Of a DNA stretch of 64,000 bases, positions 26,978 to 35,890 are shown piece after piece. Where the stretch lies: NCBI GenBank assembly GCA_039961715.1, contig JABRVW010000042.1:1-64000 (forward strand), written 5' to 3'. Numbering within the stretch: the first letter of the stretch is position 1; every line of letters starts with the position of its first letter. Below the pieces are notes generated by a model. The model did no database searches, had not been told where the DNA came from, and was given only the letters and a program-made list of their open reading frames with translations. A program made the translations under genes and the position numbers. This DNA comes from JACQPU01 sp039961715. Lineage in GTDB: Bacteria; Bacteroidota; Ignavibacteria; UBA10030.

Positions 26978-26979
26978 CG

Positions 26980-28011
26980 TTAATCCTCCCGTCCCGCAGG
27001 TTCAGGCTCCACCACTCCACGAACAAGGGCATAGATCATCATATCGAGAACAATGGCGGGATCCCGGGACGTGCTCTTCAGGGTTGCATCGGCTTCGAGT
27101 AGAGCGCGGTACCCGTTCTCGATCTGCTCCCGGCCAAATCCCCGCTGAAACTCCACAAGTTGGCGGAGGAAAAACGGATGAACGCCAACTTCGCGGGCAA
27201 TTTCGGCATCCGGTACCCGGCCGGCCTTCAATTCCCCGAGCTTCCAGAGTTGATTGAGGAACCGGGTAAGCATGATGATGATCAGTTGAGGGCTCTGACC
27301 GGCCTGCAACATCGCGTGGAGAATCGTCAGGGCTTCTCGCAGGTCCTTTCGGCCCACAGCATTCTGCAGTTCGAAGACCGTATATCCCTTCGACGCACCC
27401 ACGACCTGAGCCACATCGTCGCCGGTGATCTCCTGCTTCTGTCCGACAAAGATGAACAACTTGTCGATTTCATTCTGCAGCGCGCGCAGGGAATTCCCGA
27501 CGTACGCCTGCAGCATGCGGCAGGCATCCGGGTCGGCATGTTTGCCCATCGATTCGATCCTCCGGACAATCCAGTCGGGGACCTTGTTGTCATACAGTGG
27601 CTTGCACTCCACCATGGTCGCCTGTTTCTTAAGGTCAGTGAAGGGCTTCTTCCGCAAGTCGGGATGAAGCGAAACAGCGACGAAACAAGTTGACTCAAGG
27701 GGATCCTTCAGGTACGCGGCAAGTTGTTCGCGGGCGGAATCCGAAGCCGCAAGTCGTTCGAATTCCTTCACCACGACAACTCTCCGGGGGGACATCATGG
27801 GGAACGCGGACGTCAGAGCGATCACTTCCCTGACGTCGGTCTTGCTTCCGTACACGACATCGAGGTTGAACCCACGCGTGCCCTCATCAAGCGCATGGTT
27901 CAGAATGGCCTGCAGGCACTCGTCGATCAGAAAGTCCTCTTCGCCGTAGAGCAATATCAGGGGAGGAACAGGCGATCGGCCAAGAGAGTCCTGAAATTCC
28001 TGCGCGGTCAT
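26980..28011 (-). CDS. holA: DNA polymerase III delta subunit (clamp loader)
   Basis: 343 aa, standard for HolA. The N-terminus LILLYGEEDFLIDECLQAI is the typical AAA-like opening. FNLDVVYG, SAFPMMSPRRVVVVKE and NEIDKLFIFVG follow, and the C-terminal collar domain includes LHAMLQAGQSPQLIIIML and RQLVEFQRGFGREQI. It opens the beta sliding clamp as part of the gamma/delta/delta' loader. Its ATG overlaps the stop of the small MetS-like gene by 4 nt, so translation of a replication gene is coupled to a transporter operon. Confidence 0.95.
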   Translation of the reverse strand: MTAQEFQDSLGRSPVPPLILLYGEEDFLIDECLQAILNHALDEGTRGFNLDVVYGSKTDVREVIALTSAFPMMSPRRVVVVKEFERLAASDSAREQLAAYLKDPLESTCFVAVSLHPDLRKKPFTDLKKQATMVECKPLYDNKVPDWIVRRIESMGKHADPDACRMLQAYVGNSLRALQNEIDKLFIFVGQKQEITGDDVAQVVGASKGYTVFELQNAVGRKDLREALTILHAMLQAGQSPQLIIIMLTRFLNQLWKLGELKAGRVPDAEIAREVGVHPFFLRQLVEFQRGFGREQIENGYRALLEADATLKSTSRDPAIVLDMMIYALVRGVVEPEPAGRED

Positions 28012-28121
28012 TGCACGCTCTTGTCTCGTTCCTTGCGCAATGCGGTCACCAGAACCATGAGAAAGCCCCCCCAGACAATGCCGATGGTCAGTACCATGGT
28101 GATCACCGTGACTATGCTCAT
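28008..28121 (-). CDS. MetS-type small subunit of an NSS transporter
   Basis: 37 aa: one hydrophobic segment (SIVTVITMVLTIGIVWGGFL) and a basic tail (ALRKERDKS). It begins at an ATG that overlaps the symporter stop by 4 nt. This matches MetS, the tiny partner needed by the Corynebacterium MetP methionine/alanine symporter. The same frame is open upstream but inside the symporter gene. Small size limits certainty; position and sequence pattern are both right. Confidence 0.82.
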   Translation of the reverse strand: MSIVTVITMVLTIGIVWGGFLMVLVTALRKERDKSVQ

Positions 28122-29602
28122 GATACCTCCGGCCCGAACGTACGGCGAATAATGAACCTGTTCATGGCGATGAAGATCAGCATCATCACACCCCACTGAA
28201 GCAGACATGTCCCGACGCTGTACGTGTGGAAGGGATTCCACCACCCTTCGGTGTCAAACTGCGTGATGGCTACAAAGAACCACCAGCCGATGAGGACCAC
28301 AACCTGGACAGGGATGAGCCAGGAAATGATGACATTGTATCCGCGGCCCACCTTGATATCCGTTCCCTCGGCGTTCACGGCTTCTCTCCGAAAGCGGTCT
28401 GCCCCGTGTTTGATCACGGCAAATGAGATGAACCCCCCGCTGATCATCAATCCTACACCCCAGACCCAGTCCTGATTATCGAGGAACGTCAGGCTCAGCG
28501 CCGACGGGACTCCAAAAAGAAGGGCCAGGACGATCGTGAGAGCCAGTGCACGGTTGCGCGAAAGCCCCATATCGGAAAAAACGCGTACTGCAAGCTCGAT
28601 CATGGACACCAGCGATGTCAGCGCGGCAAAGGTCAGGCCGAGAAAGAAAAGCGTGGAAAAGAACGTTTGGAGGCCTGGTCCGCCGGGCATTTTGGTAAAG
28701 AGCTGGGGGATAAAGATGAACGCAAGCCCGGTGTTGGTGCTTCCGCGACCGGAGATAAGCTCGGTGATTCCCTCGCCTGGAGCCAGGGCAAAAACCGTGG
28801 CAAAGATCGTGATGCCGGCGAGGAGGGAAACGGAGTTGTTGCCGAATCCGGTGAGCGCCGCGTTCAGAGTGATGTCCTCCTTCTGTCTCGCGTAGCACGC
28901 GTAGGTCAGGATCAATCCCCACCCCGCGCCCGTGTCCCAGGCATTTTGCGTAAGAGCGGCAAGCCACACCTTGTAGTCCAGCAGTGTTTCGAGGCTTGGG
29001 GTGAAGAGGTAGGCAATGCCGTCCATTGCCCCAGGCAGGGTAACCGCACGAATGGCAAGCGTGACCAGGATCAGAAGCAAGGACGGAATCAGGATCCTGT
29101 TCATTCGCTCAATGCCACGAACCACGCCCTTGAAAATCACAAATGCACCGAGGCCAACGGCAAGGATGTGGAAGTACACTGGTTCGTACCCCGACGTGAA
29201 CGATTCCCAAAGAGCAATATGGTCCTCTGTCGTGATGAGCGTTCCCGTGAGGGCCGTGGTGAGGTACTTGATGCACCAGCCGGCGACAACGGCGTAGTAG
29301 AACATGATCGCCGTGGAGACAAAGCCCACGAAGGCTCCCATCCATCCGAACTTCTCGCCCGCCAGGGCGGCGATGCCCCCAATGGTGCCTTTCCGCGTCG
29401 ACTTTCCGATCGCAAACTCCGCGATGATGAGCGGGATGGACCAAATGAACAGAAAGATGACCCAAGGGATCAGAAATGACCCTCCCCCGTTCTGGGCGAC
29501 GATGCGGGAGAATCTCCAGATGTTGCCGGTACCGACCGCAATCCCGATGACGGAAAGAATCATTCCCCAACGCGAGGTAAAGAACTCCTTCTTTTCTGGC
29601 AT
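28118..29602 (-). CDS. Sodium-dependent amino-acid symporter (NSS/SNF, MetP-like)
   Basis: 494 aa with ~12 membrane segments. TM1 carries the NSS signature WGMILSVIGIAVGTGNIWRF with the unwound GxGN sodium/substrate site. NGGGSFLIPW, AFIWS-like FLFIWSIPLIIAEFAIGK (TM2) and FFLGLTFAALTSLVSMIE (TM8 sodium site) also match. It imports an amino acid with Na+. The attached MetS-like gene points to the MetP methionine/alanine branch, though substrate is not proven by sequence. Confidence 0.93.
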   Translation of the reverse strand: MPEKKEFFTSRWGMILSVIGIAVGTGNIWRFSRIVAQNGGGSFLIPWVIFLFIWSIPLIIAEFAIGKSTRKGTIGGIAALAGEKFGWMGAFVGFVSTAIMFYYAVVAGWCIKYLTTALTGTLITTEDHIALWESFTSGYEPVYFHILAVGLGAFVIFKGVVRGIERMNRILIPSLLLILVTLAIRAVTLPGAMDGIAYLFTPSLETLLDYKVWLAALTQNAWDTGAGWGLILTYACYARQKEDITLNAALTGFGNNSVSLLAGITIFATVFALAPGEGITELISGRGSTNTGLAFIFIPQLFTKMPGGPGLQTFFSTLFFLGLTFAALTSLVSMIELAVRVFSDMGLSRNRALALTIVLALLFGVPSALSLTFLDNQDWVWGVGLMISGGFISFAVIKHGADRFRREAVNAEGTDIKVGRGYNVIISWLIPVQVVVLIGWWFFVAITQFDTEGWWNPFHTYSVGTCLLQWGVMMLIFIAMNRFIIRRTFGPEVS

Positions 29603-29627
29603 GGGCAGATCTCCGAAGGAGCGGTTG

Positions 29628-30218
29628 TTATTTGCGCACGATCGTGACGTTCTCGATCGTCACGGGTTCCACGGGCCGGTCGAACGGTTTCGACGTTTTG
29701 ACCTTTCCGATCGCCCTGACCACTTCCATGCCCGCGACGACCTTCCCGAAAACAGTATGCTTCCCGTCGAGCCAGGGCGTCTTCACGAGCGTGATGAAAA
29801 ACTGGCTCGCATTCGTGTTCGGACCCGCGTTCGCCATCGAAAGAATTCCGGGTCCCGAATGCCGAAGGGTATCCACGATTTCATCTTCAAAGGGAGCCCC
29901 ATAGATACTTTCCCCACCCCTTCCGGTCCCGGTCGGATCACCGCCCTGGATCATGAAGTTGTCGATCACGCGGTGGAAGGTCACGCCATTGAAGTAGTTC
30001 TTCCCGGCAAGGCCGATGAAATTGGCCACCGTTTTCGGAGTCGCTTTTTCAAAGAGCTCGATCTCCACTGTTCCCATCGAAGTCTTCATCACTGCGTACA
30101 CGTTTTGGGCTTTTTCCATCTTCTTTTCCTTCTTTGACAACGCCGGTTTGTCCTTTGCCTCATCCTGAGCGAAGAGCAAAGCCGGAAGTATGAGCACCAT
30201 GACTGCGCATCGAAGCAT
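29628..30218 (-). CDS. Exported cyclophilin-type peptidyl-prolyl isomerase
   Basis: 196 aa from the ATG at 30218, chosen because GGAGG lies 8 nt upstream; two earlier in-frame ATGs give a longer N-terminus. A signal peptide (LRCAVMVLILPALLFAQ) sends it to the periplasm. A charged linker (KKEKKMEKAQ) precedes the cyclophilin domain: VTFHRVIDNFMIQGGDPTG, SMANAGPNTNASQFFI (with the Asn/Gln/Phe of the active site) and WLDGKHTVFGKVV. It assists folding of exported proteins such as barrels. It follows uppP. Confidence 0.94.
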   Translation of the reverse strand: MLRCAVMVLILPALLFAQDEAKDKPALSKKEKKMEKAQNVYAVMKTSMGTVEIELFEKATPKTVANFIGLAGKNYFNGVTFHRVIDNFMIQGGDPTGTGRGGESIYGAPFEDEIVDTLRHSGPGILSMANAGPNTNASQFFITLVKTPWLDGKHTVFGKVVAGMEVVRAIGKVKTSKPFDRPVEPVTIENVTIVRK

Positions 30219-30234
30219 AGATGGAACCTCCATG

Positions 30235-31053
30235 TTAATCCAGAAAAATGATCCCCAGCGTCCCCACAATTAAGCAATAAATCGAGAAAATGCTAAAACG
30301 CCCCTTTTCAATCACCCTGAGCAAGAAACGAATGGCCAGATAACCGGATGCAAAAGCTACTGCGGTTCCCGCAAGGATGGCTGCCATCCCGTCCCACTCG
30401 ATTCCAGTGCGGACAATCCCGATTACTTTGAGGAGCGTGGCGCCGGCGATAACGGGAATGGAGAGGAGGAAGGAAAAACGCGCCGACTTGACCGGCGAAA
30501 TGCCGAGATACATGCCCACGCTGATCGTGGATCCTGAGCGCGAGATGCCGGGGATGATCGCCATGGCTTGAGCGCAACCGATGAGGAGGCCTGAAAACAG
30601 GCCGACGGGTTTTCCATTGGGAGCCGGGGCCAGGCGCGTCAGAAAAAGCATAAGCCCCGTGACTACGAGCATCACCGCAACAAGCTTGGGATCTGTGAAG
30701 ACTTCCGTGATCTGTTCTTCGAAGCGGATTCCGATGTACGCCGCCGGAATCGATCCAAGAATGATGAGGATCGCCAGGCGAAAATGTTCGTTTTCCTTGT
30801 ATTGTCTCGGCGCCTGACGAATCCCCCCCAGCGCGTGAATGGTGGACTGAACGATCTCGCGGATATCCGTCCAGAGGGCCAGCACGACACTGAGCAGGGT
30901 CCCAAAATGCACAAAGACCTCGAAGGTGACATCCGTATTGACCGGAACATTCAGCAAGTGTTCCGTGAGAACGAGATGTCCGGAACTGCTGACGGGGAGG
31001 AATTCCGTCAATCCCTGCACTGCACCGAGGATGATTGCCTGAAGAATGGTCAT
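30235..31053 (-). CDS. uppP: Undecaprenyl-diphosphatase
   Basis: 272 aa, typical of UppP/BacA. Both catalytic blocks are intact: LTEFLPVSSSGH (residues 15-26, with E17 and the SGH motif) and PGISRSGSTI in the second half. Eight or so membrane segments. It dephosphorylates undecaprenyl diphosphate to recycle the carrier for peptidoglycan and other envelope polymers, and confers bacitracin tolerance. It is in a run of envelope genes (a barrel protein, a flippase-like protein, LolA). Confidence 0.97.
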   Translation of the reverse strand: MTILQAIILGAVQGLTEFLPVSSSGHLVLTEHLLNVPVNTDVTFEVFVHFGTLLSVVLALWTDIREIVQSTIHALGGIRQAPRQYKENEHFRLAILIILGSIPAAYIGIRFEEQITEVFTDPKLVAVMLVVTGLMLFLTRLAPAPNGKPVGLFSGLLIGCAQAMAIIPGISRSGSTISVGMYLGISPVKSARFSFLLSIPVIAGATLLKVIGIVRTGIEWDGMAAILAGTAVAFASGYLAIRFLLRVIEKGRFSIFSIYCLIVGTLGIIFLD

Positions 31054-31072
31054 GAGGCTGTGATGGTGTTTG

Positions 31073-31732
31073 TTACCAGATGAACCCGACGCCGAATTTC
31101 AGGCCGACAGTGAACAGATCAAGATCCGCAGCCGTTCCCGCGAACCGTGCCTCAGCGGCGCCCTCTTTGAACGTCCCTCCTCCAATCCATCGCATATCCA
31201 CGCTGATGTGGGCGAAGAAATGGTCGTCGAACTTCGAGGAGCCTGCCATCTCCAGCTTGAGGCCCGCCCCCCGGGCGCGAAAGGTTCGTCCCACCGTGGA
31301 CCCAAACAACTGCTCCTCCATCGTCCCCAATACCGGCCCGGCACCCCCTCCGATTTTGATTCTGGTTCGTTCGTCCCGAAAGACGTAGTGTACACAGAGG
31401 GAGGGGAGGTGCACCCTGAGAGAAACGTTTGAACTTCCGCCGGAACTTTGGAGGGAGTAGGACTTGACCAAATACGCATATTCCAATCCGGCGGACCAAT
31501 CCCGCACGATGCGGATTTCCGGCGCCACGGCAAATTCCACGGCGGAAGTGAACTCGTCCACCCGTTCAGCGGGTCCCGCAATGATTGTGAGATAATCCGC
31601 GATTGCGGGGGCGGACAACAGATCGACCCCCAACGAGGCCGAGATCCCAAACGCCTCGTTCTTCGCCGTTGCCTGGGCAACGGAGCCGCTCGACAGGGTG
31701 ATGCACAACAGGAACGTGATCGCCGCCCTCAT
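31073..31732 (-). CDS. Small outer-membrane beta-barrel protein
   Basis: 219 aa from the ATG at 31732, which overlaps the upstream stop by 4 nt (ATGA). A longer open frame upstream is a shadow of the flippase-like gene. It has a signal peptide (ITFLLCITLSSGSVAQ). The mature chain is a run of amphipathic strands separated by short turns, ending in GLKFGVGFIW, with the aromatic last residue usual for barrels. It resembles the OmpW/OmpA-type 8-strand 'outer membrane beta-barrel' class. No closer family was recognised. Confidence 0.75.
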   Translation of the reverse strand: MRAAITFLLCITLSSGSVAQATAKNEAFGISASLGVDLLSAPAIADYLTIIAGPAERVDEFTSAVEFAVAPEIRIVRDWSAGLEYAYLVKSYSLQSSGGSSNVSLRVHLPSLCVHYVFRDERTRIKIGGGAGPVLGTMEEQLFGSTVGRTFRARGAGLKLEMAGSSKFDDHFFAHISVDMRWIGGGTFKEGAAEARFAGTAADLDLFTVGLKFGVGFIW

Positions 31733-32754
31733 GCCTCCTCCGCCGCGGAAGCTGAGACATCCGTGATCCGGAGATGATCCTTGACAAGGAAATAGGCACC
31801 GGTCACCGAGACGAGAATCACATTGAGCTCGTGCGTGACGATGGCAAAGCTCAGGGCAACGACATCGTCGATCCCATACAGCCGTGCGAGCGCAAAACGC
31901 AGAAAGGAGTGATAGGTGCCGAACGCGCCCGGGACAGGAATAATGAAGGCGACGGAGCTGAGGGCAAGGAGCACCACGGCACCGCCGAACCCGGGATCCG
32001 CCGAGGCAATGTCCGGATAGGCGTAAAACGGCAGATACAGCGCTGCAGCATAGAGCCCCCAGATAACCAGGCTCAATGTGACAATGATCCAAAGATGCCT
32101 GGGTTCGGACGCGATGCGAAATCCCGAGGCGAAGCGGTCAAAGAAGACCTCCACGCGTGGCCGGGACCGTTGCGGCACAAAAACCAGAAGGAGCCGTACG
32201 GATCGGACCAGGGCCTCGCTCTTTAAAAACAGAGCGATGAAGAGCAGAAGGGAAATGACCGACCCTCCGAGGAACCAGGGACGAAGCGCGTCTGCATTGT
32301 CAAAAAACACGCCGAGCGTAGACGGCGAGGCAAACATGATGAGAGAGAGGAGGAAAGCGACGGCGACAAAATCGATGATGCGCTCCACCACCACACTTCC
32401 CAGGGCTGTGCTCTTGGAAATTCCTTCGAGGCGGCCGGCCACATAGGGGCGAACAAGCTCCCCCACCCGCGGGAGGACGTTATTGACCATATAACCGATC
32501 ATGACTGCAGCGAACAGGTTGCGGACCGACAACCCCTCCTTGACATGACCCAGCATGTATTTCCACCGCAACGCCCTGGCGTAGTGGCTGAGCAGACCTG
32601 AGGGAATAATCAAGGCGATCCATCCATAGCGAAGATTGCCGAGGGTACCCAGCAACTCCGCGAGGTTGATTCCCCGAAATGCCACGGCAAGAAATGTAGC
32701 CGCAAGGAGGACGCTCAGAACGGTTCGAAGGATGGACTTTGATCTCGGCGTCAT
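31729..32754 (-). CDS. Flippase-like membrane protein (LPG synthase TM region family)
   Basis: 341 aa from the ATG at 32754; the frame opens at 32832 but that start overlaps lolA. About eight hydrophobic segments. YARALRWKYMLGHV, GYMVNNVLPRVGELVRPYVAGR and STALGSVVVERIIDF are the markers of the UPF0104/AglD2-type family related to the flippase domain of MprF. These proteins are thought to move lipid-linked molecules across the inner membrane. It is coupled to an outer-membrane protein gene downstream and lies after lolA, so an envelope role is likely. Confidence 0.88.
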   Translation of the reverse strand: MTPRSKSILRTVLSVLLAATFLAVAFRGINLAELLGTLGNLRYGWIALIIPSGLLSHYARALRWKYMLGHVKEGLSVRNLFAAVMIGYMVNNVLPRVGELVRPYVAGRLEGISKSTALGSVVVERIIDFVAVAFLLSLIMFASPSTLGVFFDNADALRPWFLGGSVISLLLFIALFLKSEALVRSVRLLLVFVPQRSRPRVEVFFDRFASGFRIASEPRHLWIIVTLSLVIWGLYAAALYLPFYAYPDIASADPGFGGAVVLLALSSVAFIIPVPGAFGTYHSFLRFALARLYGIDDVVALSFAIVTHELNVILVSVTGAYFLVKDHLRITDVSASAAEEA

Positions 32755-32812
32755 GCAGAAGCGTTGGCGTGGGACCGCCGGGGGGAGAGAGGCGCGTAAT
32801 GACTTCGATTCA

Positions 32813-33454
32813 TCAGCGCAGATCCACGACATCAGTGCCCGCGGGAGCGGAGAAAGCGAACACGCTGTCAGCGACGGGGCTGTTCAGGGTCAATTCGTTG
32901 ATGACGTAGGTTGTCACGGTTTCGTTCACATCCTCGATCTCCATGGAGCGTACAACCCAGGACGACATCTCCACCCACAGTTTGACAGATCGGATGAACG
33001 AAGCATCGTCCTTAGGCACCAGCTTCAGGATCACCTGCGATGGTTCCCCCTTCTTCTCCGTCCCCAGCACCGCCGCGTAGTAGGTCTCGGGCAGGCTTAC
33101 AAGGAACTGTTCCGGCGAGATCGTGTTCCGGTTTTCCTTGTAGTGATCGATCACGACCTGCTTGTTGACCGGAGAATAGGCCCAGACCGTCCGGCCATCG
33201 GTCACCAGCGTCTGGTGTTCTGATTCGATCCGGAACTTGTTGGGCTTTTTCATTTTCAGGGTTCCCGAGAACTCCTGCCGGATATTCGAAAAGCCAAACC
33301 TCACCTTCTGCGTAAACGTTGTGACAACGGTTTCCATGGCATCAAACCGCTTCTTCATGCCTTCTGTGATGGTCCCCAGGGAGGGGTTCTGTTGTGCCAC
33401 ACCGGCATGAACGACGAACATCGCCACGACAAGGCCCGCCGCGACATTTCTCAT
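32813..33454 (-). CDS. lolA: Outer-membrane lipoprotein carrier protein LolA
   Basis: 213 aa with a signal peptide (GLVVAMFVVHAGVAQ). FTQKVRFGFSNIRQEFSGTL, KKPNKFRIESEHQTLVTDG and WAYSPVNKQVVID form the first half of the LolA half-barrel. The C-terminal part ends in a short strand. LolA ferries lipoproteins released by LolCDE across the periplasm; the several lipoproteins in this window are likely cargo. The ATG overlaps the ftsK stop by 4 nt. Confidence 0.92.
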   Translation of the reverse strand: MRNVAAGLVVAMFVVHAGVAQQNPSLGTITEGMKKRFDAMETVVTTFTQKVRFGFSNIRQEFSGTLKMKKPNKFRIESEHQTLVTDGRTVWAYSPVNKQVVIDHYKENRNTISPEQFLVSLPETYYAAVLGTEKKGEPSQVILKLVPKDDASFIRSVKLWVEMSSWVVRSMEIEDVNETVTTYVINELTLNSPVADSVFAFSAPAGTDVVDLR

Positions 33455-35877
33455 ACGAGATTCCTCAGCAACGATTCAAGTTCCGCCTCGGATTCCACAA
33501 GAACGTCACGCGCCTTGCTTCCGTCGAACGGGCCCACGACACCCGCTGCCTCCAATTCGTCCACCAGCCTCGCCGCCCGCGAGTATCCAACTTTAAGCCG
33601 GCGCTGGAGAAGCGACACAGAGCCCTGCTGGTGCCTGACGATGATCCGCGCGGCTTCTTCAAACAGTTCATCCCTGCTGCCATCCCCGGCCGCGCCTCCG
33701 GTTTTCTTCTTTTCGAACGCCGACGGCAGGTACAGGGGCTGGCTGTACCCCTTCTGCCGGCCGATATGCGTCGTGATCCCCTCCACTTCTGCGGTTGAGA
33801 TGAACGCATTCTGGATGCGGATGGGCTTGGGTGAACCAGGGGGAAAATACAGCATGTCTCCGTTACCCAGCAGTTGTTCGGCGCCATTCATGTCGAGGAT
33901 GGTACGTGAATCGATCTTTGTCGCCACCTGGTAGGCAATGCGGGCGGGGAAGTTCGCCTTTATGACGCCCGTGATCACGTCGACCGAGGGACGCTGAGTC
34001 GCCAGGACCAAATGGATGCCCACAGCGCGCGCCAACTGGGCGAGCCGCGCGATGGGCTCTTCCACTTCCTTCGCGGCCGTAATCATGAGATCAGCGAGCT
34101 CATCGATCACGATGATCAGGTAAGGCAGCTTCCGATGCCGGATGGTTTCCGTGTCGTGCAGACGTCCGCTCTTGACCTTGTCGTTGTAATCGGCAATGTT
34201 GCGCACACCCGCCGCTGCGAGCCGGTCGTACCGCTTTTCCATCTCCAGCTCGACGCTCTTCAGAACGAGCACTGCGTTCTGCGGCGTCGTGATGATGTCT
34301 TCCTGAATGTCCGGCGAGACGGCGAGGTAGTGGTGCCGAAGCTGGCGGTACTGCGCAAGCTCGATCTTCTTCGGATCGATGATCACAAACTTTACGTCGC
34401 TTGGGTGAAGGCGATAGATCAGGCTCGAAAGGATTGTGTTGATGCCCACGCTCTTGCCGGATCCGGTCGCGCCGGCAATCAGCAGATGTGGCATGCGGGC
34501 AAGGTCGTCAATGTACACCTCTCCCGTAATCGTCTTCCCGAGTGCGAGCGGGAGCGCACCACGCGAGTCGCGGAACTTCGACGAGTTGATGACGCTGCGA
34601 ATCGTCACAAGGCTCGGATGGTGGTTGGGAATCTCGACCCCCACTGTTCCCTTGCCCGGAATAGGAGCGATGATCCTGATGCCCTTTGCCTTCATCGCAA
34701 GCGCGATGTCGTCTTCCAGGCTCTCAATGCGGCTGATCTTGACACCGGTCGCCGGCACCAACTCGTAGAGCGTCACCACCGGTCCGGGAGTGACCGACAC
34801 GCTGTCGATGGCGACGCCAAAATCGGCCAGCTTCGACCGCAAAAGCTCTGCATTTGCCTTTAATTCACCTTCATCAACCTGCTCGGCCGCCCGCACGGCA
34901 TCGAGGAGATCCACGGAGGGAGGCACAAAGTCGATCTCTTCCTCCGGTTGTTCTTCCTGCTTGCGCGCATCGAAGTCCACTTCTTCCTCGGTCACCGCCT
35001 CATGAATATCGAGCCGGAGCTCTTCACCGGTCTCCTGAGCCTCAGGCCGCATCTCCGGCCGCGGGGGCTCCTCAAAATCCGAGAACTTCAACGGCCCTGC
35101 GGCCTTCTGCTCGGTCATCGGCCGGCGGATCACCGGGGCAGGTTCCGGTTCGGGGGTCTTGATCTCCACTTTCGCCCGCCGTCTTCGTTCCAGACGCTGT
35201 CTGGAAGCGGCAAGAAAACTCCCTATCGCCGACCCTGCATGATCCAACCATCCGGATGCCCTGACAAACGCGCTCCGCAGGCGTTCATAACTCTGGAGAA
35301 CATCGATGTCGAAGAGCATGATCAGCGACGTTGCGATCAGGCCAATCAATACAAGGTACGTCCCAAACAGACCGATCAGATTGACAAGCACGCTCGCCAG
35401 AAAGTCGCCTGCAACGCCGCTCCATTCCCCGGAGAGGATCGGAGAGTCGCCGGTCAGGCGGATTGCACCGCACAAGGCGGAGCAGAGAATGGCAAGGGCG
35501 AGGCAGTAGTTGGTAACGATCAGAAGAGGACGGACATCCCGGCGACGCAGGAGGGCGAGGGACCAGAGGATGCCCAGGACCGGAAGAAGAATAACCGCAT
35601 ACCCGATCGTCGAATTGATCAGGACGTTGGAGACGAGCGCACCGAGGAGACCGAGAACGTTCGAAGTCTGCCGTGCCTGTTCCTGGACGGCGGGGTCGTT
35701 CGTAAAGACCTTCCAGAGGTCTCCGAAGCCCAGATCCCCCGCGGCCTGATCGGCGGCGCTGTACGACAGGAGGCTGAGGAGGAGCATGAACGAGACCAAC
35801 ACGCCCGCGAAGCTGACGAGCTGCGCGCGGCGGCTGGACTTCTTTTTGGGCGTCAACACGGCTCTCACATCATCCAT
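33451..35877 (-). CDS. ftsK: DNA translocase FtsK
   Basis: 808 aa from the ATG at 35877, preceded by AAGGAGAGG; a longer frame to 35913 overlaps comB. Four N-terminal membrane segments (~20-180) are followed by a Pro/Glu-rich linker (~200-320). Next are the beta domain (VTPGPVVTLYELVPATGVK) and the RecA-like motor, with Walker A GATGSGKSVGIN and Walker B YLIIVIDELADLM. The C-terminal winged-helix gamma domain (SVSLLQRRLKVGYSRAARLVDELE) reads KOPS polarity sites. It couples septation to chromosome dimer resolution and segregation. Followed directly by lolA. Confidence 0.96.
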   Translation of the reverse strand: MDDVRAVLTPKKKSSRRAQLVSFAGVLVSFMLLLSLLSYSAADQAAGDLGFGDLWKVFTNDPAVQEQARQTSNVLGLLGALVSNVLINSTIGYAVILLPVLGILWSLALLRRRDVRPLLIVTNYCLALAILCSALCGAIRLTGDSPILSGEWSGVAGDFLASVLVNLIGLFGTYLVLIGLIATSLIMLFDIDVLQSYERLRSAFVRASGWLDHAGSAIGSFLAASRQRLERRRRAKVEIKTPEPEPAPVIRRPMTEQKAAGPLKFSDFEEPPRPEMRPEAQETGEELRLDIHEAVTEEEVDFDARKQEEQPEEEIDFVPPSVDLLDAVRAAEQVDEGELKANAELLRSKLADFGVAIDSVSVTPGPVVTLYELVPATGVKISRIESLEDDIALAMKAKGIRIIAPIPGKGTVGVEIPNHHPSLVTIRSVINSSKFRDSRGALPLALGKTITGEVYIDDLARMPHLLIAGATGSGKSVGINTILSSLIYRLHPSDVKFVIIDPKKIELAQYRQLRHHYLAVSPDIQEDIITTPQNAVLVLKSVELEMEKRYDRLAAAGVRNIADYNDKVKSGRLHDTETIRHRKLPYLIIVIDELADLMITAAKEVEEPIARLAQLARAVGIHLVLATQRPSVDVITGVIKANFPARIAYQVATKIDSRTILDMNGAEQLLGNGDMLYFPPGSPKPIRIQNAFISTAEVEGITTHIGRQKGYSQPLYLPSAFEKKKTGGAAGDGSRDELFEEAARIIVRHQQGSVSLLQRRLKVGYSRAARLVDELEAAGVVGPFDGSKARDVLVESEAELESLLRNLV

Positions 35878-35890
35878 GATGGCCTCTCCT

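Noticed and set aside
31733..32092. Longer N-terminus for the small barrel protein
   Set aside because: The extension lies within the flippase-like gene; the ATG at 31732 starts a proper signal peptide with a 4-nt overlap.
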